Under the pieces are notes generated by a model. The model worked only from the letters and a program-made list of their open reading frames with translations, was not told the DNA's origin and made no database searches. Both the position numbers and the translations under genes were made by a program. From Albifimbria verrucaria (lineage: Eukaryota; Ascomycota; Sordariomycetes; Hypocreales; Stachybotryaceae), in NCBI GenBank assembly GCA_020081605.1, contig JAHREC010000023.1:62001-126000 (forward strand): 64,000 nucleotides of DNA, in the 5' to 3' direction. Positions 11,689-23,122 of this stretch are shown here, piece after piece (position 1 is the stretch's first letter; every line of letters starts with the position of its first letter).

Positions 11689-13278
11689 CAAGCCATCGTC
11701 CTTCCTATGTCTCTTTTCGTCACATACCATCCTCGGTATGGGCTGGTCAACCTAACTCAACTCCTCACAATGGCGCTGGACTTGCCCGATAGTTCATTCT
11801 GGAAGGCTCTGGAAACAATGCCAAAATATGACATCCGTGGTAGCAACAATGTAGCCACAATCTTCATCCCCATCACCTTCCTCGCACAAGTTCTACAAGG
11901 CCTCGGTCTGTCGTTCGAATCAGAAGTTGAACTGGAGAGAGATACGTCACTTGACAAGTATGATTACTCGGGGTTTTATCTCTTTTCCGCAAACGAATCA
12001 GCACAATTGAAGCCCATTAAGAAGGAAACTCACGATGACGCAGAGTCCAGTCAGGGTGTCATACTTCACAACATCTAGCAAAATGGTTGAGGATTTGCCA
12101 CAGTGCACAGGAGGAGCAATGTTGCGGTGACATTGTCTACCCTGCTGAGAGTGATGATGAGTTTCAATTCAAGTTCGGGCAACGAAAAGCATTAGCGGGC
12201 TCGTCGCCTTTTCGACATCGAACAGACGAATGGGTGTCTAGCTTAAAACAGCCCAGGGCTTGCTTGAAACGCGAAAAGCCTTTGCATTCGGCAGCGGAGT
12301 GGCCACCTGTCAAGAAAGTTGGCAGTGAGATAAAGAGAGACGACACTGCTTCTAGCTCCAATAAGTCAAGCCAAAGAACTCCCCGTATCGCCATACCAAA
12401 TTCCACGAACCCTACCACGCAGGCAAGCGAGATAAAAAGAAGACACGCATGCAAGCGGGACCACAATTGGGGACACGCAACCGCATGACCCAGAACGGAT
12501 GTTTCAGATTTATGGCCGTGACTATGACGATTAGGAGGAATGGCGAGGCTTCTTGACTGCCTGCATTCACAGACAGTCAGGGCCAAAGGGACCTACCCAT
12601 GACAATAGGGTAGCTATTTAGATAAGACCGCTGCCGGAGGACAACAAGGAACGTTGCCACCTCTCTGTTAGACGCTGGAGAGGCCTTGTCTAACACCAAT
12701 CTGCTTCTGAGATATCTGCATTCAACTCCACCAGTAGGTGCTCACTGAGAGGAAACAAGAATCTTTTCATTAGCCAATCATGAGTGAAGAATGCTGACGA
12801 ATTTCGTGGTCAGGGAATCCCATGGAACCAATATCATCCCGCTGTTCAGCACGAATTGCTTCCTCTCTCTATTCGAAGATAACCCGGACCCATCAGCCAC
12901 GCGTCACGCATCTGGCCTGTCACATAGTCCGCGGCCAGCCTTTTGGTCGACGGTGCTGAGTTTCTACGCCATGCTTAGTCGAACCAAGGTCGGCTAGGGA
13001 AGCAAAGACAAGGGTTGAAATGAGATGGAGAGAAAAGGAACTGGAGACGATTCGACAAACAAATTTACCCAGTCACCTCTCAGAGCTTATTTGGATGGCG
13101 CAGGGCACCATATCAGTCATCAAAATCTATCACTTGCATATTTAGAGTGAGACCAATAATCATACGACTCGAGTATGGTGCCTTAGACCCACACACCCTA
13201 CGAAAATTTTCAAAAGGATGAGCGTGCAAGCAAAAATTTCACTTATCTTGCACATCATTACATTTTGCTTAATCCGTT
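11689..13278 (+). other. Region without recognised gene; two short open frames
   Basis: Open stretches exist at about 11602-12078 (ending LKPIKKETHDDAESSQG) and 12087-12488 (basic and serine-rich). They could be two exons or remnants of one unrecognised gene, but I see no domain or convincing splice sites. 12490-13278 shows nothing I can support. Confidence 0.3.
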
Positions 13279-15152
13279 ATGATAATGGATGAAGATTTCG
13301 ATGTCGACTTCAATTTTGATGACGCTCGAAGCGTGGCCGAGACAGTTATCCTGCCTGATTATCATTTCCACGTGCATTCGCATTGCGGAGCCTGCGGCTA
13401 TGGGTTTGAACGCGGCGACAGCATTCTCCTGAGTTAGAACATCCCTTGGTGAAGAGTCTTTGCTTAGGCTGACAGCGTTGTGTTGTCGGCAGTCCTTAGC
13501 CCTGATCATCCCTCCCAAAACAAGATATGGAATTTACACGAGTTCGGTGATATCCACCCTCCTCAACATTGGGATATGTGCGAAGGCAAGAGCGAATGTC
13601 TTATGTGCAGAAAGTCGATGGATTCCGGAATAGTTCATATTGACTGCTTTAATTTATTCCGAACGTTATGTCCCAGAAAGACTCTATCCCGACTGTGGCA
13701 GGCTACGGTCTGGAAACGTCCTTGGCGCCAGCACCGCAATTTCTCTCTTCTCCCAGGGCTAGATTTCAACATTTGGTTGAAATATGCCATTAAGATATTT
13801 CCTCAGCTGGAACAAATTCCAAGGGAGATTGTTGGAGATATTTTGGCCAATCTAAACCAAGATCCGCCGCAGCGACTCCATCGTTACAGTTCAGTCTCGG
13901 CTCTTGCCAGGAACGGGTAGCAGTTGAATGGGCAGAAGGACAGGGTGTTTCTTTACCTATTGATCAAATCAGGTATTGGCGGCGTGGAACCAAGTCGACA
14001 TCGCTCACGGAAAATCCACAGGACGATCTGCAGACAGAGTCCACCCTTTGTTTGACGATAGATTCGTTTGGTCTCCAAGCCATTGAGCGAATAGAAACAC
14101 AGCCGCCAACGCCGGTCAAGCCGAATAGCGAACAAGCTTTTATCGTTGAGGGCGTTAAGGATTTCCGTGGGGTTGTGGCACAATTCCAGGTCTGCAACTA
14201 CTCTTCGATTATAAAATTATCGACTGACAATACTAGGATGGGCTATGTCGCCTTAGTATGCCATCCGACCCATGGAACAATTGGGCTTACCCTCCATTTA
14301 GAATCTGGGATACGCCAAGTCCCCACGAAATATTCTTTCATTGCAGCCTAAGAGGGACATCGCAACAGGTCAGAGAGCTTTCACCATTGACACTAGCTCG
14401 TGTTCCGCGATCACATTTTTATGAGATCGGGGGCATAGCTGCTATTCACGCGCACACTTCAGCCATGCCATATGCTGTAACGACTTTCAAGCATTTAGCT
14501 CTGCATGGCACTGTTTGGGTTTATATCCCACTACCATCCGAAGATCGTATTACAGCGGTTGGAATCAGGCAAGGCCATGTGAATAATTGTTTTTGGCAAG
14601 TTTACCCTGCCATAAATAGTACTAGGTTCTCCGCTTACTGTAAACATCTAGCTTCGATTCCACAAATCGGGAACCGTTTGGGTTGGGCGGCCGCCTGAGC
14701 TAGGAATGCATCTGTATCTCACTAAAACCGATAACCTACCAACCATAATTTACAGCATGGGTGATGGTGAATATGTCAAAACTTTAGGGGCATACCCTGA
14801 GAAAGTTTTTAAGCGGTTGAATCTACCATTCGAGGTCCCTCCATCGCCAATCCCCAACTTTTCTTACTTCTCCTGGGCATCTCTTAGCAATGTATCATCT
14901 ACACAGACGTTTAGCGACCGCCACGATGGATATTGTAAGGGGATCATATTGCGATACCGCGACGGTGCAGAGCGCGCTGTGGGTCAGTGTCGCTTGGGAA
15001 GAGACTGCCAAACAATATGTGAACGGCCATCATTGCTACACTACAACAAATGTTCATACGTCACACGCGATGACAAGGTGCGGCAAACGATTCAAATTGT
15101 CTTCACGAATAAAAAACAGGTGACAAAGAGAGTAGCGAGGGGTCGCTTATAG
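13279..15152 (+). pseudogene. Broken gene of an uncharacterised ascomycete family with Cys-pair motif
   Basis: Reading on the plus strand from ATG 13279 gives an acidic N-terminus, a cysteine pair block (HCGACGYGFERGDSI), then CLMCRKSMDSGIVHIDCF (about 13600-13650), a Trp/Arg-rich segment (LWQATVWKRPWR) and LEQIPREIVGDILANL, which resembles an F-box-like start. Further pieces in changing frames continue to about 15152 and include DGAERAVGQCRLG near 14965. I recognise the pattern as a large uncharacterised Sordariomycete family, from memory only. At least four frame changes (near 13430, 13920, 14330 and 14700) interrupt it. Its function is unknown; the Cys/His arrangement suggests zinc binding. 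Confidence 0.55.
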
Positions 15153-15274
15153 GAGTCACGGGAGATGGAAGGCCGCATCGTGTTTTGGTTCACAGAATAT
15201 GAATCAGTTATTAGCTTTCAGCAGCCGACCTAGGCGTCCGGCAGAGTCTACTACGACGGCTAGTAATTTAGTAA

Positions 15275-17280
15275 ATCACATACTTCTCGTCCGTGCTCCA
15301 AATTCCTACTCGTGCCTACCACAGCGTGGTAGTGCTCGAACTAGAGCTCTTCATTGAGGCAAAAGGTACTAAGCTTCTATTCAAATACCCGGATGCACCA
15401 TCTGATTTACTTGCGGTCATGGAGAACTTCGACGATACACTACACCGCGTTCTAGACTTCTCTCAGGTATGCCACGAAAGGCTATACATCGACATAGGCA
15501 AAGAGACCTGCCCGCTGCAAAGCGACTCAGAAAGACATGTTGACAGCGTTTCGTCACCCGAAGCTCAGACGTACCTGTGGCGACGTTGTTGCATCCGTCA
15601 TCACCTAAATCACCTCTATGACGGGGATATTCCAAGGTCGGGCCAAAACTTCTACCATGAATCTATGCTTCGAGATGCCGGAGGCATGACGACGTTGACG
15701 CCTCCGAGCTCCCGGCTCCGTCGCGGAGGCATCCTCTACGGCCAAATGTACAGTCTTACTAAGGAGATCATAGATGCCGCTCGCACGTTTCCGTTCCAAA
15801 ATCAGGATCTCCAGCACATGGCATTAGATCCTCGGCTCCATTATGGTGCGCAAAACATTTCCCACAAGCCCCAGTCAGGCAGAAGCGTCGTAGATCGTGC
15901 GTATCTTGCCAGTAAGCGCCGCTGTCATTATGGCCTAATGGATTCGACACATCGATCCTTCGGCGTACGGGAGGAGTATCGTATTTCATGGGTCTTATTC
16001 CAGAACGTCCTGACAGTCTTACGGTCTCTGAGTCCCGAAGTCCGCTCCATCAAGCTGCCAGGACCTCTACCTTATTTGTGGACCGTTCGCAGCTCTGTTT
16101 TTGTTGATTTCGTCTGGCACAATATCAACAAGTTTACGACCGGCTTTGAACTGGTACGATCCCAGTGTTCCCCAGGTCTGACCACATGGGAAGATACTAA
16201 AATGATGGATATGTTTCTTCGATGTCTGCGGGTTGCAGCTGGGGACATGACTACTCCCGAGAAGGGAAGGGGCGTTATGGTGGAGTAGACGGGAGTTTTC
16301 GCAACCAGCAGGATCACTACAAGTGCACTACGGCCTTGGTTTTGGTCGAACATTAGAGGAGTATGGCTATTGCTGGATTGAGCCTCGCATCGACTGGGTG
16401 CTGTTGAGGTTCCATCCACACCTTACCAATTCAGTCTTATTCGGGAATGGTATCCTTCGACAGCGATACGTAAAATGCGGTAGGTATGTTAGATATTTCT
16501 TTGAACTTAGTCGCCGTGCCGACTTAGGCCTCGAGTGGCTCCGGCGGCACCCTATGGAAGCAATTGTTACGAATCGACTCGTGTCATGGCTTTGCCATAT
16601 CTGTCTACGGCAAATGAGGGTTGACATTCTGCAATCCATTCAAGGCGACCTCCGTCCCGGGGTGCGTATTGCTATCCTGGATGATAATGTTCACTTTTGC
16701 CGCAAAGGTCTCTCCACTGTCCTGCTGAATGGCATGACTGCAGTAACAGGTAATCATGCGAATTTCAAAAGCCCTCATGAGGTTGCTCATTCGCTATTCG
16801 GGCTTAACGATGGTCGGCGACGGGGCCATTGGGAAAATAAGCCGTTCCGGAAGCTTCATCAACGGATATGTGCTGCATTGCAACATTTTCCAGCGGAGCA
16901 TAGGCTACCTGAGGCATTTTCACATCGATTATAATGTTGCTTATTTGCATACCATTGGGTATTACGTCAGAAGGACTATCGCCGAGGACCAAAGTTGGTA
17001 AGCGGCGTTGGTTTTCCATAGATATCCAGGGATCAATCGAACTTGCGGCAGATGACACTTCTCTGGAAAGCTAGGTTTGGGCGAGAAACCGCTGGAGGCC
17101 GGGGTATACTGCACCTGTCCCTCCATACGTCGATTGGAGCCGAGACCAGTGGCAGTCTTGGATTGATCGCCATATCGATCAAGCTCTGTCGCACGAGGCA
17201 TCGGAACCATGTCAAATTCAGGCTAACCCTGCCGTCGGCTCATTAGCCCAACTGAGCCGGATACGTTGGAATCCCTTTAC
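15275..17280 (+). pseudogene. Broken gene of a second uncharacterised ascomycete family
   Basis: A long open segment (15275-16288, no ATG at its head) contains FVWHNINKFTTGFE and MMDMFLRCLRVA. After a one-base shift near 16275 the second segment (to about 16934) contains LGFGRTLEEYGYCWIEPRIDW, HICLRQMRVDILQSI and ENKPFRKLHQR. Remnants continue to about 17280 in shifting frames (PPYVDWSRDQWQSWIDRH near 17130). The order of blocks matches a Sordariomycete hypothetical-protein family I know only as uncharacterised. The 5' end is missing or lost in the gap after 15152. It follows the preceding broken gene in the same orientation. Confidence 0.5.
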
Positions 17281-17660
17281 TCTAACAGTCTCTTCAGAAA
17301 CGTGCCCCGTTTCCGCTACCAGACCAACCAGACTTCTACTATGATCCCTGTTGCCGGTAACCTTTTCGATCTTAGCAAACAGGCCCCATTGCCACGCTAA
17401 GTGTAATCTGTTGCTGTGTCAATGGAAACAGGCCTCATTTCCGAGCCCCATTTTCTCCACGGTACTAAGTTTTATAGTTCTCTGATTGGATCAACCAACC
17501 CTTGTCTTTCCAGGCCTTTTCAATTTTACGGGTACTCTGTAGTCTAATCCTTTAACTATTGTATGTTTTACCCCTTATGACCCAAGCATTTAAAAACCTT
17601 CGCTCCCTACGCTTGCTCATCTTCTGATTCCCATGAGATCGATTCATCCATGGACATAGC
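17281..17660. other. Intergenic, probable promoter of the OrsD/YR gene
   Basis: 380 bases without coding potential, presumably containing the promoter of the gene starting at 17661. I see no repeat or RNA gene. Confidence 0.4.
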
Positions 17661-19038
17661 ATGGCCATCATGCCCCAAGACTCGGCCGGCTCGCTCGAGC
17701 AACAGCAACAGCGAATCATGCATGGGCTCGACCCTAATCCAATATTTAGTACTTCCTTTAGAGCGCCAACCGCAGAAGAGCTTCAGTTCCTTGACTCACT
17801 TGGCTTGTTCTTCAACCAGCCAGAACCTGCTATCATATGCAAACAGTGCGGTTTTGACTTAAAAGCAGATGGTGATAGAGTATCGAGGCATCTCAAAGAC
17901 AGGCACGACTGCAGTAAACAATCCAGAAAAGGGCTCAACAAGCTTGTGAATTCGTTGAACCTACCAGACCCCAAGAAACTGCCAGTAAGGCCTGATGGCC
18001 AGCAACCCCACCCCTACTTAGCTTTACAAGAGGCCAATGAGTGTTTGTACTGCGGCTTCTACTCCGTAAGTGACAAGGTACTTCTTCGCCATCACGTAAA
18101 ATGCAGTAAACTTGAAGGTCGGTCTGCTAAATCAGGCGGCCGTTGGGTTCGCGAGTATATCCACAAAGGGGTTTCGCTGCAGAGTTGGACCTCGGATGGA
18201 ATACATACGGCATGGCGCGTGACTCGAGAACAATTCGGCTCATCCTCGCAAGAGGTCAAGGTAGCATCACGAATTCCGAAAGGGGATTAAATGAGTCATT
18301 ACAGAAGCATGCAGATGCCATTTGCATGGCCGAGTTAAAACACATATCATCCGCCGCTGCTTCATCGACTCCTGTTAACACGATGGAGAACCCAAACCTT
18401 TTAAGCAATTGGATGCGCCGAACCCAATGGGAGGCCATATTCTGTGGAGCAGATCGACCGTTCCTTACCACACTTGGTGATATACCCTCTGCGCCAGGCG
18501 GATCATATCTGATGGGAATTCATAAGGAGTGCGGCTGGAGACTAGTTCGCAGGACGAGACTCGGTTGTATTATATAATTCAGGCTCTCGATCGGTTGTTC
18601 GATCGTTGCGCCGATACCATGGCCCATACGGATACATCCATCCGACGTTGGATTCGGGGCAGATTCATTGATCGCCCATTCAAGGCACCATTCGATATGG
18701 TGGCCCATGCCAGGACAAAGAGCCGATATCATCGGCTGCTGAAGAGATGTATATGTGTCTGGGTGCGTCTCTGGTTGCTTCCGCCGTCAATAGTTCGGGC
18801 GTTAACAGGGCGCACACTCACATGCAAGCAAGCCGAGTCCCTCGAGAAGCTATGGCGGGATCCGGTCTGGCTGGAAACAAAGGCGGGCGCCACGGATGTC
18901 CAAACCCTCACAGTAGATCCACCAAAGTCGGGCGAGGGTTGTTGAAGGAAGCGCGGCTAAGCTACGTAATTTGGAGCGTAGAGAGGAAGAAAAAGAGGAA
19001 GAAGAAGAAGAAGAGGAGGAGGAGGAGGAGGAGGAGGA

Positions 19039-19083
<45 letters not shown>

Positions 19084-21424
19084 AGAGGATGGTTGTTCCG
19101 ATGGCGGCTTAAGCGAACTGGGATCAGAGTACCGCGCCACCGACGAAGAGGAAGCCAACAATATTGACCAAAACGTCTCCCATCCAAGTCCAGGAATCAA
19201 GGTTCATAATGCAGACACTACCCCACAGGATGCCCAAGCAGATGTTGTCCTGCGGTTCTGCTATTTCATGGCAACAGAGGACTTCGATGACGGACAGGCT
19301 AACTCGACTATGATAGTGTACTTTGCAGCTCTGTGTGGACTCTCTGGGCCCGGTGGAAGAGAGTTCGCCCGCCCCGGAAAGTACACAACGCATCTAGCAG
19401 GCTTGATCCATTGTCTCCGTCTCATCATATTGGAGGGCGTTCTCCCACGGGTCGCTCACGATTATGTCGGTATACCAGCCAGGCCGAGACAAGGCCAACT
19501 GGAAGCATTGCAACGAATTCGGCAAGATAAGATGTGCGATGGCTGCCTTTCACCTCTTGGAGAACTCCTGAGTCTTGTGGCATATGGCATAAGTCTTAGT
19601 CGCGCTGATGGTCCGTCATTTTTCTTCGAGTGGAGTGACGATGGGGAGGAGATTGCATGGGATGGTTCCAATCGGCTCACCATGGATGACTTTCGAGGAT
19701 TTTTGAAAGCTCTTGTCAATCGCGTGTCAGAACAACACCAGCAGCTAATGTATAACTGGTGCCCAAGCAGGTTGGACCTGCGAAAGATTCGACACCGCCT
19801 ATCGGAGACTGCAGCCGGTTACTCATTTGTGACAGACATCAGGAACGGCCTAGGAGAAGCTTACATCCAGCTATTGAACAGGGCATGTACGGCTTCCACA
19901 GGCGGACTCCTGCGCCTAGAGAAAAATGGCGAAGCCTGTTGGGATAGACAAGCTATCTTGCAGTATCTCGAGACACATGATAAGTTTCTGAAAGATTTCA
20001 TGGCAGCAGCTCAGTTGAAGATGGGCCAAGGCAGTCGTGTATCCGAGCTGTTAACACTGCTGGTCGCCAATACGTCTTCTAGTTTCGGGGGCATAGGGGT
20101 TTATGGAGCCCACTTTTGCCTCATCACGCGGCATGTCAAGAGCCGACGGAGCACCAACAACGAGTTCCAGGTGGCGCGATTTCTTCCACCAGATATGGAA
20201 GATGCCCTGTATGATTATCTTGTGTATATTCGACCTGTGGTGTGCATGCTCCGAAAAATATACTTTGGGCAACAGGATCCACATTATCTGCTCTTCGCGC
20301 CGGCAGCCAGCAACGCTCGGTGGAGCACGCCGGTATTCTCAAGACATCTCCAATATCTTACCAGATTATATATACCCACCATACCGACCGGCATCGGCGC
20401 CCAGCTCTGTCGACATCTAACCATAGCGATTGCCGAGAAGCATGTAGTAGATCACGGCATGCCCTTCGATCGGTTCGATGAGTCTAGTGCGAGTTACAAC
20501 GACGGGATTGTATTTGCGTGGCAAAGCGGTCACAGGCCGCGGCAGCGGTACTCGACGTACGGTCTCGATGCTGCATTTCCCGATAAACTGCAGCCTGCCC
20601 TCCTACAGCTATACCTTGAAGCTTCGAAGAAGTGGCATCGCTTTACCGAAGTGAAATTCACAGCTTCTAAAGACGGCCACAATTACAGCGAAGACAGTAT
20701 CCCCAAGGGCTCTACAATATCGCAGAAACGCAGTTATGATGCTATTTCGACACTTACCAGAGACGAAATTCCGCATAGGTATCTGCGAGGCCCGGCCGAT
20801 GCAGTCAGGCAACGCGATCCGGCGCATAAACGGATGCACCTCGGATCTAGTTCCATCACAGCAGTTGGCTCTGTATGTACGGTGGCTTCGATACCAGGAT
20901 ATAAAGACGAGAACACATTTCAATCCGTAGGGTCCTTTATATATCTTAAAGACCTACGGGCGGTGGTTTGTATCACATGTCGTTTCGCGGTCTGCCCAGA
21001 TGAGATCATTACTCATCTTTCTCGACAACACAAGAGGAATTATACTATGAAAGAGCGGAGAGATATACAGCAAAAAGTCAAAGCACTGCCTGGAATACTA
21101 ATAAGCCAGAATGACCTAAGGCTGCATTTCCAATTCCTGTCGCCGGATAGCCCAGCGGTACCGTTCATCCACCCACCTCAGCCGAATTATTTAGGTTGTC
21201 ATATATGCCCATTCGCCATACAACATACAGCAGGGATGCGTGAGCATTATAAAAAGAACACTCATGGACAAGTAAGCATAAGAAGGAGGATAATCTCAAG
21301 GGAACGTTACGAGATGGGAGCGCTTATCCATGGATCAAGGGTATCCGTTGCCAAAAACTATTCCCGTCGCGTGCAGCGAGTCGTTGTTTCGAGGTTGAGC
21401 GGGGTTTTCAATCTAAGCATCTAA
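17661..21424 (+). CDS. OrsD (DUF3505)-like zinc-finger protein with tyrosine recombinase-like core
   Basis: Start ATG 17661. The N-terminus has OrsD/DUF3505-type fingers (CKQCGFDL..SRHLKDRH; CLYCGF..RHHVKC). An acidic Glu/Asp run follows at 18981-19090, then a helical region and a domain carrying every residue of a tyrosine recombinase: Arg in GSRVSELL (codon 20036), Lys in HVKSR (20138), Arg-His in LCRHLT (20411, 20414), His in SGHRP (20531) and Tyr exactly nine residues later (20558). The C-terminus repeats OrsD fingers (CITCRFAV..HLSRQH; CHICPFAI..HYKKNTHG). The frame changes at about 18290 (or a 44-base intron, GTAGCA..TTACAG), 18520 and 18930; from about 18950 to the TAA after 21421 it is open. 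Likely role: DNA recombination or transposition, possibly Crypton-like. The YR reading is my inference from motif spacing. Confidence 0.75.
18981..19090 (+). repeat. GAA/GAG-GAC trinucleotide run coding a Glu/Asp tract
   Basis: A simple run of GAA/GAG codons followed by about 15 GAC codons encodes an uninterrupted acidic tract that links the N-terminal finger region to the recombinase-like domain. The paralogue at 5355 has a non-repetitive acidic linker at the same place, so acidity rather than repeat length is conserved. Confidence 0.9.
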
Positions 21425-21739
21425 AGCCATTTACCCACCAGAAATTGTGATAAAGACACTGTGGAGCGTACACTAGTTGTGCGCGCTCAAGGACCGAGGA
21501 TAATTTTTCTTGAATTTCATGTATCTACCTACTGACCTATTGGCTCTATTATACAACATATAGGATAACATAAAACTGTGTTACCTGGTGACTAATATAT
21601 CACGTGCTCTAGGCACCAATAATAATCAGACGCTTGATGCCCCTCATCTCTAATTCTGCCCAACTCGTCAAACATATTAACGATCCAAAGAGGCCCGATT
21701 CACTTATCTAGCAACGTCCTTTTCCCTACAGGTTTCGTC

Positions 21740-22739
21740 ATGCAGCATGAGGCACATGGTGATGCTAGCCTTACAATACTATGGAAGCCTGAGCAGAGTG
21801 ATTATAAGACAGAGTAAGTTAGTCAATTTATAAGAATAACAAATACACTCATCATTTTGGACAGCATTATTGCCGTGCCGGGTTTCGGAATTGAATCATT
21901 CTCCGATAATTCCTGGTTAAGAGATGCATTCCCTTACGATATTACCGAGCAGAACGCCGAGCGCCCGCGTGTGTCTATCTTCGAGTACAACCCGCTTGTC
22001 GCAGCAGATAGTTCTATACGGAGCCTAGAAAACCTAGCTGCTGAGTTGTACGTTAGGATTCTTGCGTCTAGATCTTCTGCAAATGGCCGGCCTGTTATAT
22101 TTATCGCCCATAGCTTGGGTGGGCTGATCGTCAAACAGGTATGTCCGATGCAACACGTCTCTCTAGCGTGCTCAGTCCAATAAACCCTGAATTCAACAGG
22201 TCTTGATAACACTCTCAAACTCGGGAAAACCGGAAGACCAAGCGTTATTTGGGGCGATACGTTGTGTTATCTTCTTCAGCGTGCCGCACGATGACATGAA
22301 CAAGACATCACTTATTCCCATGGTTGGGAAACAAGCAATTATGTATGCTCTAGAACGCTATCCTAAACCCGAGGTATATTCTATTAGCTCTCAACAAATC
22401 GAATTAAACGCAGCACTCGAGAAGCGAAACGACATAACATTCCAGTATTACTATGAAACAGCAACGTCACCAGCTGCGAAGAAGGTATGTTCCATCACGT
22501 CAGCACCGCCTGCATGCTAATTTAAGCAGAATATTTTCGGTTATTGGACAATGACGGGCCTCCATGACTTCCTGGTTCCAAGGGTTTCAGCAACAAATGG
22601 GCGGTACGATACAAATATCTGTGGATTAAACAAGGCTCACACGAGCCTTGCTAAGCTCAAGCGAAATAGCCATGAGTATAATGACCTTGTAAGGAGTGTT
22701 ATGTGGATGGAATATCAAAAGATTCTTAGGGAGAGTTGA
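21740..22739 (+). CDS. Free-standing SesB-like alpha/beta-hydrolase (intact, four exons)
   Basis: Exons 21740-21813, 21865-22138, 22200-22484 and 22530-22739 join in frame to about 241 residues. All introns have GT..AG ends (GTAAGT..ACAG, GTATGT..ACAG, GTATGT..GCAG). The protein has the nucleophile elbow [12 protein letters not shown] and the IIAVPGFGIESF opening typical of SesB-type esterase/lipase domains found at the N-terminus of fungal NLRs (compare the genes at 28563-33654 and 50215-55106, which carry the same block and intron position after LKQ/VKQ). Here there is no NACHT or WD region, so it may be an NLR effector domain on its own, a partner of an NLR in trans, or a truncated NLR. 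The 5' ATG (21740) is the only one in frame. Confidence 0.8.
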
Positions 22740-23122
22740 TTTTCGTAATGGGTGTTGGACATGGCAATAACGCGAAAACAACTAGTACATGGTGTTTCAA
22801 ACCCAAGCCCATTGATATTGGACTTTTGAAGGGATTCTGTGGAGCCGAAGATGGATGAGAAGTTGCTGTAGTCGAAAAGTTAATTCAATCAAGAAAGTTA
22901 ACCCATTATACATGAACTAGCAAAGTTATTTGCACTCATTTGTAAAATAGGTTAGCAAGGAAACCATGGGTCAAATAACCCAAAGGTCAGAACTAGTCCT
23001 GTTCATTGTACTATCCAAGGTCGACGATAGAAGAACCAACGTTTATGGCGAAATCGGATAGTAGTAGATAATTTTAGCAGAAAAATAGAGGAAGAACGAG
23101 CCGTATTATTGGGGAAAATCCG
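22740..23122. other. Intergenic
   Basis: About 380 AT-rich bases between the SesB gene and the helicase element. Nothing recognisable. Confidence 0.4.

Noticed and set aside
18247..18300. Definite intron in the OrsD/YR gene
   Set aside because: A GTAGCA..TTACAG intron of 44 bases would fix the frame, but it is unusually short and a one-base error explains the data equally well; left undecided in the annotation.
18957..19187. Poly-Ser and poly-Arg open frames on the minus strand
   Set aside because: Antisense translations of the GAA/GAC run that encodes the acidic linker on the plus strand.
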